DNA of 10,277 bases from Candidatus Kapaibacterium sp. (GCA_938038165.1 CALHRB010000216.1:1-10277), one strand, 5' to 3'; shown: positions 1 to 7,451, counted from the first letter of the stretch. The notes: a model not told the origin generated them from the letters alone. Numbers and translations: made by a program.

Positions 1-1
1 A

Positions 2-2380
2 TTGCAGAATAATGAAATTAATGAAAAATATCAGAAATTATTCCAAAATTCTGTTGATGCTATTTATTACTCATTGGTTGATGGGACAATCGTTGATTTT
101 AATAAATCGTTCGAGAAATTATTCGGTTATTCAAGAGATGAATTATTCAATATTAAATCTATAGATTTATACAAAGACCCTTCTCAAAGAATAATTTTTC
201 AGTCCGAGATCTCAGTTTACGGATATGTCAAGGACTTTGAAGTTGAACTTAAGACAAAAAGCGGAGAAACCGTTTTTGGATTGCTTAATACAATCGAAAT
301 AAAATCATCAAAAGGAGAAACCATTGGCTATCAGGGTATTATTGATGATATTACCGAAATGAAGAATGCGGAAAACGCTATTCGAGAAAGTGAATTACTT
401 TATAGATCTGTTGTAGAAAATATTCAAGAAGCTGTTTACATTACTAAAAGTAATACCATTATTTTTGCAAACTCCAGTGCAAGTGAAATTACTGGATATA
501 CAAAAGAAGAACTCTTCGGAATGAATCTATTAAACCTTATTCACCCTGATGATAAATTTAAATTAAAAGAATATATTCAAACTGGTAAATTAAAAAAACC
601 AAATTATAATCCTTTTGAAATAAGAATAATCAAAAAGAGTGGGAATATAAGGTATGTCGAATTTTCAAATCATAGGATTAAACTCAATGGTTTTCAGGTG
701 ATTTTAGGAACTGCAAGAGATATTACCGACTTAAAAAAAGCTAATGAAGCAGTAGAGGAAAAAGATCGAAAATTGCAAACCTTGATTAGTAACTTACCTG
801 GCATGGCTTATAGATGCAGAAATGATAGAAATTGGACTATGGAATTCATTAGCGAAGGCTGCTACGAAATTACTGGTTACACGAGTAACGAATTAATCAA
901 CAATAAAATTAGTTCTTATAATGACCTTGTTATATCAGAAGACAGAGATTATGTCTGGAATCAAATTCAAATGTCTATCAGAAATTTTGAAAGTTATAAA
1001 ATTAATTACAGGATTAAAACAAAGCAAAATCAGATTAAATGGCTTTGGGAAAAAGGTCGAGCAATATATGACGATAACAATAATGTTCTGGCTCTTGAAG
1101 GTTTTATTAGCGATATTACCGAACTCGTACTCAAAGAAGAAGCCCTTTTGGCAAGCGAGACAAAATACAGAAATTTGTTTAATCTTATGTTTGAAGGCTT
1201 AGTTCTGTGTGAATTAGTGTATGATCAAAATGGCAAATATGATTTTATATTTGTTGATATAAATCCAGCAGCTGAAAAATATCTAAATCTCAGAAGTGAA
1301 GAGATTGTCGGAAAAAAGATTTCAGATTTCTATAATAATTTATACGGTTTTGATGAAGTTATGAAAGATGTAGCAACAAATGGCAATAATTTACATTTTG
1401 AAGAAGTAAAAACCGATGATGATTCTTATTACGACTTATCATTTTTCTCGCCCGAAAAAAATAGATGCGCTGTTATTTTATCGAATGTCTCCGAAAAAGC
1501 AATAGCCAAACGAAAGCTCGAAAATCTGAACCAAATTCTTGAGGATATGGTCGGCGAAAGGACTCAGCAGTTGCAACAGGCTTATGAAGAACTAACATAT
1601 GAAAATGAAGAACGAAAAAGAACAGAACTTGAGCTTTTGGCGATTAAGGATAATCTTTCTCTGGCACTTAACAAAGAAAAAGAGTTAAATGAATTAAAGT
1701 CGAGTTTTATCAACATGGTCTCCCATGAATATAGAACTCCCCTTGCAATCATTTTGTCTTCTGTACACCTGGTCGAAGAATACATTAGGCGAAGCAGTTA
1801 TGATAATCTGGAAAAACATTTAACAAAGATAAAGACATCCGTTAAATCATTAGTCAATCTTTTGGAAAATGTTGTTACAATTGCAAAAAGCGAAGCCGGA
1901 AAAATTAAATATATTCCGGAGGAATTCAACTTGTTAGAGCTATTCGAGGAAATCTTTGAGGACCTGCAAGTCGTTTTTCATTCAGATCATGAGTTCAAAA
2001 TTGATAATCTTTCAAATATTAATTTCATAACAACCGACAAATTACTCCTAAAAAAAATTCTATTTAATTTGCTTAGCAATTCAGTTAAATATTCACCAGA
2101 TTACAATTTAATAAAGATCGAGTTGTCTGAACAAAATGATATCATTAGTATCAAGATAATTGACAAAGGCTTAGGAATACCAGAGGATGATATTTTACAT
2201 TTGTTTGAACCATTTCACAGGTCAAAAAACGTAGAAAACTACCCGGGTACTGGTCTTGGATTAGCTATAGTAAAAAGTTGCCTAAATGCTCTGAGAGGCA
2301 CAATTTATGTAAAAAGCAAATTAAATGAAGGTTCTGAATTTACTATTATGTTTATCAATAATCACAATAACAATGGCTAA
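2..2380 (+). CDS. Multi-PAS sensor histidine kinase (probably 5'-partial)
   Basis: Signal-sensing histidine kinase that should autophosphorylate and pass phosphate to a receiver domain. Numbering residues from the TTG at position 2, there are four PAS/PAC modules at about 9-119, 131-245, 257-374 and 387-500, each of the first three ending in a D-I-T-E/D PAC signature. A charged coiled coil (about 501-565) leads to a HisKA domain with phosphoacceptor His575 in SHEYRTP. The HATPase domain has an N-box (Asn689, Asn693), G1 DKGLG (721-725), F-box FEPF (735-738) and G2 GTGLG (749-753), so it looks catalytically intact. No membrane segment is visible in this part, suggesting a cytoplasmic sensor unless one lies upstream. 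The frame is open to the left edge and the only early start is a TTG at base 2, so the gene probably begins outside the window and may carry more sensor domains. Its last 8 nt overlap the next gene. The sensed signal cannot be told. Confidence 0.93.
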   Translation: MQNNEINEKYQKLFQNSVDAIYYSLVDGTIVDFNKSFEKLFGYSRDELFNIKSIDLYKDPSQRIIFQSEISVYGYVKDFEVELKTKSGETVFGLLNTIEIKSSKGETIGYQGIIDDITEMKNAENAIRESELLYRSVVENIQEAVYITKSNTIIFANSSASEITGYTKEELFGMNLLNLIHPDDKFKLKEYIQTGKLKKPNYNPFEIRIIKKSGNIRYVEFSNHRIKLNGFQVILGTARDITDLKKANEAVEEKDRKLQTLISNLPGMAYRCRNDRNWTMEFISEGCYEITGYTSNELINNKISSYNDLVISEDRDYVWNQIQMSIRNFESYKINYRIKTKQNQIKWLWEKGRAIYDDNNNVLALEGFISDITELVLKEEALLASETKYRNLFNLMFEGLVLCELVYDQNGKYDFIFVDINPAAEKYLNLRSEEIVGKKISDFYNNLYGFDEVMKDVATNGNNLHFEEVKTDDDSYYDLSFFSPEKNRCAVILSNVSEKAIAKRKLENLNQILEDMVGERTQQLQQAYEELTYENEERKRTELELLAIKDNLSLALNKEKELNELKSSFINMVSHEYRTPLAIILSSVHLVEEYIRRSSYDNLEKHLTKIKTSVKSLVNLLENVVTIAKSEAGKIKYIPEEFNLLELFEEIFEDLQVVFHSDHEFKIDNLSNINFITTDKLLLKKILFNLLSNSVKYSPDYNLIKIELSEQNDIISIKIIDKGLGIPEDDILHLFEPFHRSKNVENYPGTGLGLAIVKSCLNALRGTIYVKSKLNEGSEFTIMFINNHNNNG

Positions 2381-3455
2381 AATACTTGTAATAGAAGATG
2401 ATCCAGAAGTAACAGAAAACATTGTTGAAATTCTTGAGCTGGAAAATCATAACATACAAACTGCAAATAATGGTTCGGTTGGAATTGAGATACTTGCCAA
2501 AAGTAAACCTGATTTAATTATTTGCGACATTACCATGCCCGAAAAAAATGGTTACGAAGTACTGCAATATGTACGCTCTAATCCAGATACTTTTTCCACT
2601 CCCTTTATATTTTTAACTGCAAAAAGCGAAAAAAATGATTACAGGCGAGGAATGGAACTCGGAGCTGATGACTATATAACAAAACCTTTTGACTATGCTG
2701 ACATAATTAATTCAATAAATACAAGACTCGACTTCAAGAAAAAAGCATTCGATTTTTACGATAAGCAGTTAGAAAATCTAAGATTAAATATTACAACATC
2801 AATCCCGCATGAGCTAAGAACTCCACTAAACACAATTCTTGGATTTACTCAAATTCTAAGGTCTGGTTTCAAGGAAATGGAAGAAATTGAACTCAAGACA
2901 ATTTTCGACAACATTCATGATGCCGGATTGAGACTTTTAAGGCTTATTGTAAATTATATATATTACACTAAATTACTGACCAATGATCTTAGTATATCCA
3001 AGAAGGAATACCACCAACTTACAGTTACCGATGATATGATATTCAATCTCTGCAATAATATTGCTGAAATATATCGAAGAAAAGATGACTTGTTAATAAA
3101 TATCGGGGTCATAAAAGGGAAGCTATCAGACGAGCATTTTCTGAAAATCATCGAAGAACTTATTCATAATGGATTGAAATTCTCTCCAACAAATACTAAA
3201 GTTGAACTTTTGGTTCGTGTGTTAGATAATCAGCTAATGATTGAAGTATCTAATTTTGGTCGCGGCATGACCCAGACTGAGATTCAATCTATTGGTGCTT
3301 TTCAGCAATTCAACAGAAGAGAATTTGAGCAACAAGGACTGGGGCTTGGTCTTGCAATTGTTAAGAAAATAACTGAAATATACGATGGAAATCTAATTAT
3401 TGATAGTGAGCCGAAGGCACTCACAAAAGTTAAAATTTATTTCCCTATTAAATAA
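2373..3455 (+). CDS. Receiver-histidine kinase (REC-HisKA-HATPase)
   Basis: A 360-residue protein with an N-terminal receiver domain (1-120) joined directly to a kinase. The receiver has acidic residues Asp9/Asp10, phosphoacceptor Asp52 (ICDITMP), Thr82 and Lys104 (KPF). HisKA carries His146 in IPHELRTP. The HATPase has an N-box around Asn266, a G1-like box in which the usual Asp is Asn294 (NFGRG), and a G2 box GLGLG (322-326). I chose the ATG at 2373 because MAKILVIEDD is the normal start of a receiver. The in-frame ATG at 2325 would add a hydrophobic stretch that merely re-reads the end of the upstream kinase. The start overlaps the upstream stop (ATGGCTAA) and has no visible Shine-Dalgarno sequence, pointing to translational coupling. 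It is plausibly phosphorylated by the upstream kinase and acts as the next relay step. There is no output domain. Confidence 0.93.
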   Translation: MAKILVIEDDPEVTENIVEILELENHNIQTANNGSVGIEILAKSKPDLIICDITMPEKNGYEVLQYVRSNPDTFSTPFIFLTAKSEKNDYRRGMELGADDYITKPFDYADIINSINTRLDFKKKAFDFYDKQLENLRLNITTSIPHELRTPLNTILGFTQILRSGFKEMEEIELKTIFDNIHDAGLRLLRLIVNYIYYTKLLTNDLSISKKEYHQLTVTDDMIFNLCNNIAEIYRRKDDLLINIGVIKGKLSDEHFLKIIEELIHNGLKFSPTNTKVELLVRVLDNQLMIEVSNFGRGMTQTEIQSIGAFQQFNRREFEQQGLGLGLAIVKKITEIYDGNLIIDSEPKALTKVKIYFPIK

Positions 3456-3492
3456 ATTTTTAATTTTTTTTAGTTACGTAAATTCATCAATA

Positions 3493-3527
3493 AAAAAAGG
3501 TTACTAAAAATTATAGTAACCTTTTTT
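3493..3527. terminator. Bidirectional intrinsic terminator
   Basis: A perfect inverted repeat pairs 3493-3506 with 3514-3527: an 8-bp core GGTTACTA/TAGTAACC extended by six A:T pairs, with a 7-nt loop (3507-3513). On the plus strand the stem runs into TTTTTT. On the minus strand the A tract likewise reads as a T run after the stem. It lies between the convergent receiver-kinase gene (stop 3455) and rplQ (stop 3558), so it can end both transcripts. The rest of the 102-nt gap is AT-rich with nothing else recognisable. Confidence 0.85.
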
Positions 3528-3557
3528 CAACATTTTTAAATTGATGAAACTGCAGTT

Positions 3558-4355
3558 TTAGCTTTTATTATCTTCCTCTGTTTCGGATTCTGTTGATGTA
3601 TCATTTGCAATAATATCTTTATCTTCAGATTCTGCAATTTCCTCAATTTTTGTTTCAGTTTCTGATTTGATTTCTTCGGAAACCTGGCGGTCTTCCGAAA
3701 TTGCTTGTTCGGAAATTTCCTGAACTCCCTCTTCTTGAACATTCTCTGAAACAGTCGTATTAGTTTCGGTAGAGTCAAAATTTGTATCAACAGTATTAGT
3801 CGCAGGAATATCTGGCTCTTTTACCTCATTAATTTTAGTTTCAACAGGTGTTGTTTCAACTTCTTTAGCAGATGATTTTTGCTTTTTAACTTGTGATGGG
3901 GCTGCTTTGCCCTTTCGTCTTGATTTAGTTGAAACGGCACCATCCTGAGGAGCAGACCAATCAACGAGTTCAATAATAGCAGTTGGGCTTCCATCTCCTC
4001 TACGAGGACCTAACTTAATGATTCTTGTATAACCACCGGGTCTTTCTTCGACCATAGGGGCTATTGTATTAAACAACTCTTGAAGAACGGCTTTGTTTGT
4101 AATAAATCTACCGACCATTCTTCTGTTATGAATATCAACTTTATGACCTTCGGGAAGCAAACCGAGTTTTTCATTTCTGAGAGCATGTTTAGCCTTGGTT
4201 ATAAGAGTTTCGGCAAAAGCTCTAAGTTCTTTGGCTTTAGCCTCGGTCGTTTCGATCTTTTTATGTTCAAAAAGAGAAGTAGCAAGATTGTTAAGCAAAG
4301 CTTTTCTGTGGCTGCTATTTCTCTTTAATTTTCTTCCTGATTTTAGATGTCTCAT
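3558..4355 (-). CDS. rplQ: 50S ribosomal protein L17 with long acidic C-terminal tail
   Basis: L17 binds 23S rRNA in the large subunit near the exit-tunnel side. The start is the ATG at 4355, giving MRHLKSGRKLKR, the standard L17 opening. An in-frame TTG five codons upstream would add residues not found in the family. Residues 1-132 are a normal L17 domain (RKALLNNLATSL, PGGYTRIIKLGPRRGDGSP). After this come a basic stretch (about 143-164, rich in K/R) and a low-complexity acidic tail (about 165-265) with 32 D/E against 7 K/R. Total length is 265 residues, against about 120-130 for a minimal L17. Bacteroidota L17 proteins are commonly extended, but this is long even so. It starts 11 nt after the rpoA stop, is last in the cluster, and is followed by the terminator hairpin. 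Confidence 0.96.
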   Translation of the reverse strand: MRHLKSGRKLKRNSSHRKALLNNLATSLFEHKKIETTEAKAKELRAFAETLITKAKHALRNEKLGLLPEGHKVDIHNRRMVGRFITNKAVLQELFNTIAPMVEERPGGYTRIIKLGPRRGDGSPTAIIELVDWSAPQDGAVSTKSRRKGKAAPSQVKKQKSSAKEVETTPVETKINEVKEPDIPATNTVDTNFDSTETNTTVSENVQEEGVQEISEQAISEDRQVSEEIKSETETKIEEIAESEDKDIIANDTSTESETEEDNKS

Positions 4356-4366
4356 AACAAACTCAT

Positions 4367-5428
4367 TCAAATAATAGTTAAAGATTCGCTCGATTCTGAT
4401 GTTTTGTGAGGTTCTTCTTTAAGAAACTTCTCAACGTTCATTCCAAATTCCAATCCATACATATGAACAACTTCGGCAAGTTCAGCAAAGGATTTTCTGC
4501 CGAAATTTCTGAATTTCAATAATTCATGTTCCTGTAAGGAAACCAACTCAGCTAATGTCTTGACATTTGCGGATTTAAGGCAATTATGAGCTCTGACGGA
4601 GAGTTCAAGTTCATCAACTGGTGTAAGGAGGATTTTTCTAAGTTTTGAACGCTCTGCTTCTTTAACTTCATCTTCTACAGAATCTCTCTGGGGAACTTCT
4701 TCCTCAACTTCTTCGAAATTAATAAAGAAGCGGATATGTTCGTTTAAGATTTTTGAGGCATAATGAACTGCATCCTGTGGTGTGATTGAACCATCAGTTT
4801 TCACATCAAGAATTAATCTTTCATAATCTGTCTTTTGTCCAACTCGGTATGGTTCAATAATGTAAACAACATTTTTAATGGGAGTATAAATTGCATCAAT
4901 CGGCAACATACCAATAGGAAAATCAACTAAAGGTTGTTCCTCAGCTGGGACGTAGCCTTTGCCACGACCTATGCGAATTTCCACGTCAAATTCAGCATCT
5001 TCGGCAAGAGTAGCAATATATTGATCAGGATTCATAACTTCGATCATCGGTGAAGCCTTTTGAAGATCAATAGCTTTCCATTCGTGTGGTCCTTTTAAAT
5101 GCATAACCACTCGCTGTGGCTTTTTGTCAGTAGTTGTCAACCTGATTTCTTTTAAATTAAGTATGATTTCCGAAACATCTTCTGTAACGCCGGGAATTGT
5201 TTGGAATTCATGCAGGACGTCTGTTAATTTAACTCCAATAATAGCTGATCCGGGAATTGAAGAAAGTAAAACTCTACGGAAAGAATTTCCAAGAGTTACA
5301 CCATAGCCTTGCTCCAATGGTTGGAGTATGAATCTAACGTGGCTACGGCTGTCAATTTCTTCCACCTGCATTCTATCAGGCATCTGCATTTGTGCATTAA
5401 TTGCAAGATTTTCTTTACTCAATGTCAT
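4367..5428 (-). CDS. rpoA: DNA-directed RNA polymerase subunit alpha
   Basis: The alpha subunit dimerises to seed RNA polymerase assembly and contacts promoter DNA and activators through its C-terminal domain. I set the start at the ATG at 5428 (353 residues). The frame opens two codons earlier with a TTG, but ATG is the simpler choice, and ATGs at residues 14 and 16 (QMQMP) are further alternatives close to where related alphas begin. The N-terminal domain (about 1-245) shows the assembly region GNSFRRVLLSSIPGSAI and the HEFQTIPGVTEDV loop. An acidic linker follows (about 240-262). The C-terminal domain has LSVRAHNCLK with the UP-element-binding Arg (residue 279) and Asn282, then FRNFGRKS. 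A Ser/Glu/Thr-rich tail ends the protein. It lies directly after rpsK with a 45-nt gap that leaves no room for rpsD. Confidence 0.97.
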   Translation of the reverse strand: MTLSKENLAINAQMQMPDRMQVEEIDSRSHVRFILQPLEQGYGVTLGNSFRRVLLSSIPGSAIIGVKLTDVLHEFQTIPGVTEDVSEIILNLKEIRLTTTDKKPQRVVMHLKGPHEWKAIDLQKASPMIEVMNPDQYIATLAEDAEFDVEIRIGRGKGYVPAEEQPLVDFPIGMLPIDAIYTPIKNVVYIIEPYRVGQKTDYERLILDVKTDGSITPQDAVHYASKILNEHIRFFINFEEVEEEVPQRDSVEDEVKEAERSKLRKILLTPVDELELSVRAHNCLKSANVKTLAELVSLQEHELLKFRNFGRKSFAELAEVVHMYGLEFGMNVEKFLKEEPHKTSESSESLTII

Positions 5429-5473
5429 AATCAAGATATTTTAAACAATTGATAATCTTTATAAAAAAAAACA

Positions 5474-5860
5474 TTAAACCCTTCGCTTTTTTGGAGGTCG
5501 GCACCCATTATGTGGCAAAGGGGTTTTATCAATAATGCTATGAATTTCGAGCCCTGCTGTTGCCAAAGCTCTGATAGCTGCTTCACGACCGGAACCCGGT
5601 CCTTTAACAATAACATCAACTCTTCTCAAACCCATATCAAAGGCTTCCTTTGCTGACTTTTCAGCGGAGACTTGAGAAGCATAAGGGGTATTCTTTTTCG
5701 AACCCCTGAATCCATTCTTGCCTGCAGAAGACCAGCTTAATGTATTTCCATACATATCTGTTATAGTTACAATTACATTATTGAATGTTGCCTTGATAAA
5801 AGCCTTGCCATGACTATCAGCAACAATTTTCCTTTTAACTTTTTTCTTTCCAGCTGCCAT
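5474..5860 (-). CDS. rpsK: 30S ribosomal protein S11
   Basis: S11 sits on the platform of the small subunit, where with S18 and S21 it shapes the mRNA exit and Shine-Dalgarno channel. The 128-residue length is normal. Landmarks are KATFNNVIVTITD (23-35), SSAGKNGFRGSKKNTPYA (44-61), the glycine-rich GPGSGREAAIRAL (87-99) and the invariant C-terminus HNGCRPPKKRRV (117-128). The ATG start has no clear Shine-Dalgarno sequence. It follows rpsM by 30 nt. The next gene is rpoA rather than rpsD. Confidence 0.98.
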   Translation of the reverse strand: MAAGKKKVKRKIVADSHGKAFIKATFNNVIVTITDMYGNTLSWSSAGKNGFRGSKKNTPYASQVSAEKSAKEAFDMGLRRVDVIVKGPGSGREAAIRALATAGLEIHSIIDKTPLPHNGCRPPKKRRV

Positions 5861-5890
5861 TTAATTAATTGAAAGTTAATAAACAAAATA

Positions 5891-6271
5891 TTATTTTTTC
5901 GCTGCTTTTTTCTTTCCAGCGACTGTTTTTCTTCGTCCTTTTCTTGTTCTTGAATTGGTTCTGGTTCTTTGACCACGAACGGGCAAGCCTCTTCGGTGCC
6001 TCAAACCACGATAGCAACCAATGTCCATCAATCTTTTGATATTCATCTGAATTTCAGAGCGAAGTTGACCTTCAACCTTGAAATTGTCCTGGATAATTGA
6101 CCTAATCTTGGCTATTTCGTCGTCTGTCCAATCGTTAACCCTTTTGCTCTCATCAATCCCAGCCATTTCAAGAATTTTTGATGATGTTGTTCTTCCTATA
6201 CCAAATATATAGGTTAAACCGATAACACCTCTTTTGTTTTTTGGTAAATCAATTCCGGCTATACGTGCCAC
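5891..6271 (-). CDS. rpsM: 30S ribosomal protein S13 (GTG start)
   Basis: S13 lies in the head of the small subunit, makes bridge contacts to the 50S subunit and touches the P-site tRNA with its basic tail. The protein is 126 residues. It shows the usual opening ARIAGIDLPKNKRG, the helix-hairpin-helix-like TYIFGIGRTTSSKIL (20-34), and the basic C-terminal run from RHRRGLPVRGQRTRTNSRT (91-109) to a lysine-rich end. The start codon is GTG (6271-6269), which is convincing because translation from it gives the exact family N-terminus and an AAGGAG Shine-Dalgarno sequence lies 6 nt upstream. It begins 15 nt after rpmJ. Confidence 0.97.
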   Translation of the reverse strand: MARIAGIDLPKNKRGVIGLTYIFGIGRTTSSKILEMAGIDESKRVNDWTDDEIAKIRSIIQDNFKVEGQLRSEIQMNIKRLMDIGCYRGLRHRRGLPVRGQRTRTNSRTRKGRRKTVAGKKKAAKK

Positions 6272-6277
6272 TATATA

Positions 6278-6283
6278 CTCCTT
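6278..6283 (-). promoter_or_regulatory. Shine-Dalgarno sequence of rpsM
   Basis: AAGGAG on the minus strand, 6 nt before the GTG start of rpsM. It supports the GTG as the real start and is one of the strongest ribosome binding sites in the window. Confidence 0.85.
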
Positions 6284-6286
6284 AAA

Positions 6287-6403
6287 TTAACCTTGTTTCT
6301 GTTTAAATCTTGGATTTTTTTTGTTGATGATATATAATTTCCCTTTCCTTTTGACAATTTTGTCATCAGGATTTCTTTTTTTGACTGATGCCTGTACTTT
6401 CAT
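6287..6403 (-). CDS. rpmJ: 50S ribosomal protein L36, zinc-free type
   Basis: L36 is the smallest 50S protein and stabilises 23S rRNA structure near the base of the bL12 stalk. The 38-residue frame reads MKVQASVKKRNPDDK at the start and KKNPRFKQKQG at the end, an unmistakable L36. The four zinc ligands of the C+ form (Cys11, Cys14, Cys27 and the His near 32-33) are replaced by Asn11, Asp14, Asn27 and Phe33, so this is a C- form that cannot bind zinc in the standard way. As I recall, this is usual in Bacteroidota. It lies in the standard place between infA and rpsM. GGGAG 6 nt before the ATG is a good Shine-Dalgarno sequence. Confidence 0.96.
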   Translation of the reverse strand: MKVQASVKKRNPDDKIVKRKGKLYIINKKNPRFKQKQG

Positions 6404-6409
6404 TTTTTG

Positions 6410-6414
6410 CTCCC
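6410..6414 (-). promoter_or_regulatory. Shine-Dalgarno sequence of rpmJ
   Basis: GGGAG on the minus strand, 6 nt before the rpmJ ATG, within the 16-nt gap after infA. It fixes the start of this 38-codon gene. Confidence 0.75.
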
Positions 6415-6419
6415 AATCT

Positions 6420-6638
6420 TTATTTATATCTATAAATTATTCTGCCTTTTGTCAGGTCATAAGGTGAAAGTTCAACTTTTACCTTATCTCCTTGTAAAAT
6501 TTTGATAAAATTCATTCTCATCTTGCCGGAAATATGTGCAAGAACTTTATGTCCGTTGTCGAAGCGAACTATAAATTGTGTGTTTGGAAGTGTCTCCTCA
6601 ATAATTCCATCAACTTGAATTAATTCTTGCTTCGGCAT
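6420..6638 (-). CDS. infA: Translation initiation factor IF-1
   Basis: IF-1 occupies the A site of the 30S subunit during initiation and helps IF-2 and IF-3. The 72-residue protein is a single OB-fold (S1-like) domain of exactly the usual length. It has the conserved block NGHKVLAHISGKMRMNFIKI (28-47), then GDKVKVELSPYDLTKGRIIYRYK at the end. The ATG at 6638 follows the map TGA by a single base (TGATATG), so its translation is probably coupled to map. The order map-infA-rpmJ-rpsM is common in bacteria. Confidence 0.98.
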   Translation of the reverse strand: MPKQELIQVDGIIEETLPNTQFIVRFDNGHKVLAHISGKMRMNFIKILQGDKVKVELSPYDLTKGRIIYRYK

Positions 6639-6639
6639 A

Positions 6640-7446
6640 TCAATTTCTTAAAGTTAATATTATTGGCTTCTCATCAACCAGTACTGTATGTTCGTAATGG
6701 GCTGCAGGCTTTCTGTCAACAGTTACAACAGTCCAGCCATCGTCTAGATATTCAACTTCCTGTTTCCCTGCATGAACCATCGGTTCGATTGCAAGTCCCA
6801 TGCCTTTGACCAATTTCATATTGGGATATCTGTTCCTGTGCAATAAAGGTGGAACAAAGTTTGGTATTGAAGGTTCCTGGTGCAATCTTTTTCCAATACC
6901 ATGACCTGTTAATTCCCTGGTCAATGTAAATCCATTACTTTCCACATAATTTTGTATAACTCTTGAAATATTATAGACTTTACTTTTGTCAAACGCCTGT
7001 TCAATGCCGATATAAAGAGACTCTTCAGTGATTTTCATTAGATTTTTTCTTTCTTCATCAATTTCACCAACAGAAGCGGTCAAAGCACTATCACCAAAAA
7101 AACCTTCGTATTTTACACCACAATCTATAGAAACTATATCACCATTCTTAAGCTTTCTTTTGCTGGGTATCCCATGGACAACGGTCTCATTGATAGAGAT
7201 ACAAAGAGTATTTGGAAACACTTTGCCGTCAACTTGATACCCCTTAAATGCCGGTTGAGCATTATTAGAACGAATAAAATCCTCTGCAATTTTATCAAGC
7301 TCGATTGTTTCTATGCCTTCGACAATGTGTTTTTCTATTAAGCTAAGGGTTTCAGCAACAATTCTACAAGCTTTCTCGAATTTTTTCAAATCCTGGCTTG
7401 TAGATATCAAGTTATCTTTGCTCACTATTTTATCAGAAACATACAT
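6640..7446 (-). CDS. map: Methionine aminopeptidase, type I
   Basis: Removes the N-terminal methionine from nascent proteins whose second residue is small, acting at the ribosome after deformylation. The 268 residues form one M24A (pita-bread) domain. The five metal ligands are visible: Asp108 (SIDCG), Asp119 (FFGDSA), His182 (TGHGIG), Glu221 (AIEPM) and Glu252 (YEHT). His91 (VVHGIPS) matches the conserved substrate-side histidine. There is no N-terminal zinc-finger extension of the eukaryotic type. The N-terminus has about ten residues more than E. coli Map. An in-frame GTG at codon 8 or TTG at codon 13 would give a more usual length, but ATG is kept. It starts 5 nt after the secY stop. adk, which sits here in some bacteria, is absent. 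Confidence 0.97.
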   Translation of the reverse strand: MYVSDKIVSKDNLISTSQDLKKFEKACRIVAETLSLIEKHIVEGIETIELDKIAEDFIRSNNAQPAFKGYQVDGKVFPNTLCISINETVVHGIPSKRKLKNGDIVSIDCGVKYEGFFGDSALTASVGEIDEERKNLMKITEESLYIGIEQAFDKSKVYNISRVIQNYVESNGFTLTRELTGHGIGKRLHQEPSIPNFVPPLLHRNRYPNMKLVKGMGLAIEPMVHAGKQEVEYLDDGWTVVTVDRKPAAHYEHTVLVDEKPIILTLRN

Positions 7447-7451
7447 AATTA

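Noticed and set aside
2325..2372. In-frame ATG that would give the receiver-kinase a 16-residue hydrophobic leader
   Set aside because: It lies fully inside the upstream kinase gene; the receiver domain starts naturally at the ATG at 2373, and the leader lacks the usual signal-peptide charge and cleavage pattern.
3536..3790. 84-codon minus-strand frame rich in Lys/Arg
   Set aside because: It is an out-of-frame reading of the low-complexity acidic L17 tail; composition follows from GAA/GAG-type codons read in another frame.
4356..4370. TTG start for rplQ five codons upstream
   Set aside because: It would overlap the rpoA stop and add residues before the invariant MRH opening of L17.
5429..5434. 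TTG two codons before rpoA ATG as start
   Set aside because: No Shine-Dalgarno sequence favours it and ATG at 5428 is the simpler choice.
5429..5473. Possible internal promoter or hairpin between rpsK and rpoA
   Set aside because: Only a 5-bp AAGAT/ATCTT pairing with a large loop and generic AT-rich DNA; no convincing promoter elements.
5431..5619. 62-codon minus-strand frame across the rpsK-rpoA junction, considered as a possible rpsD remnant
   Set aside because: It shadows the end of rpsK in another frame and shows no S4 motif.
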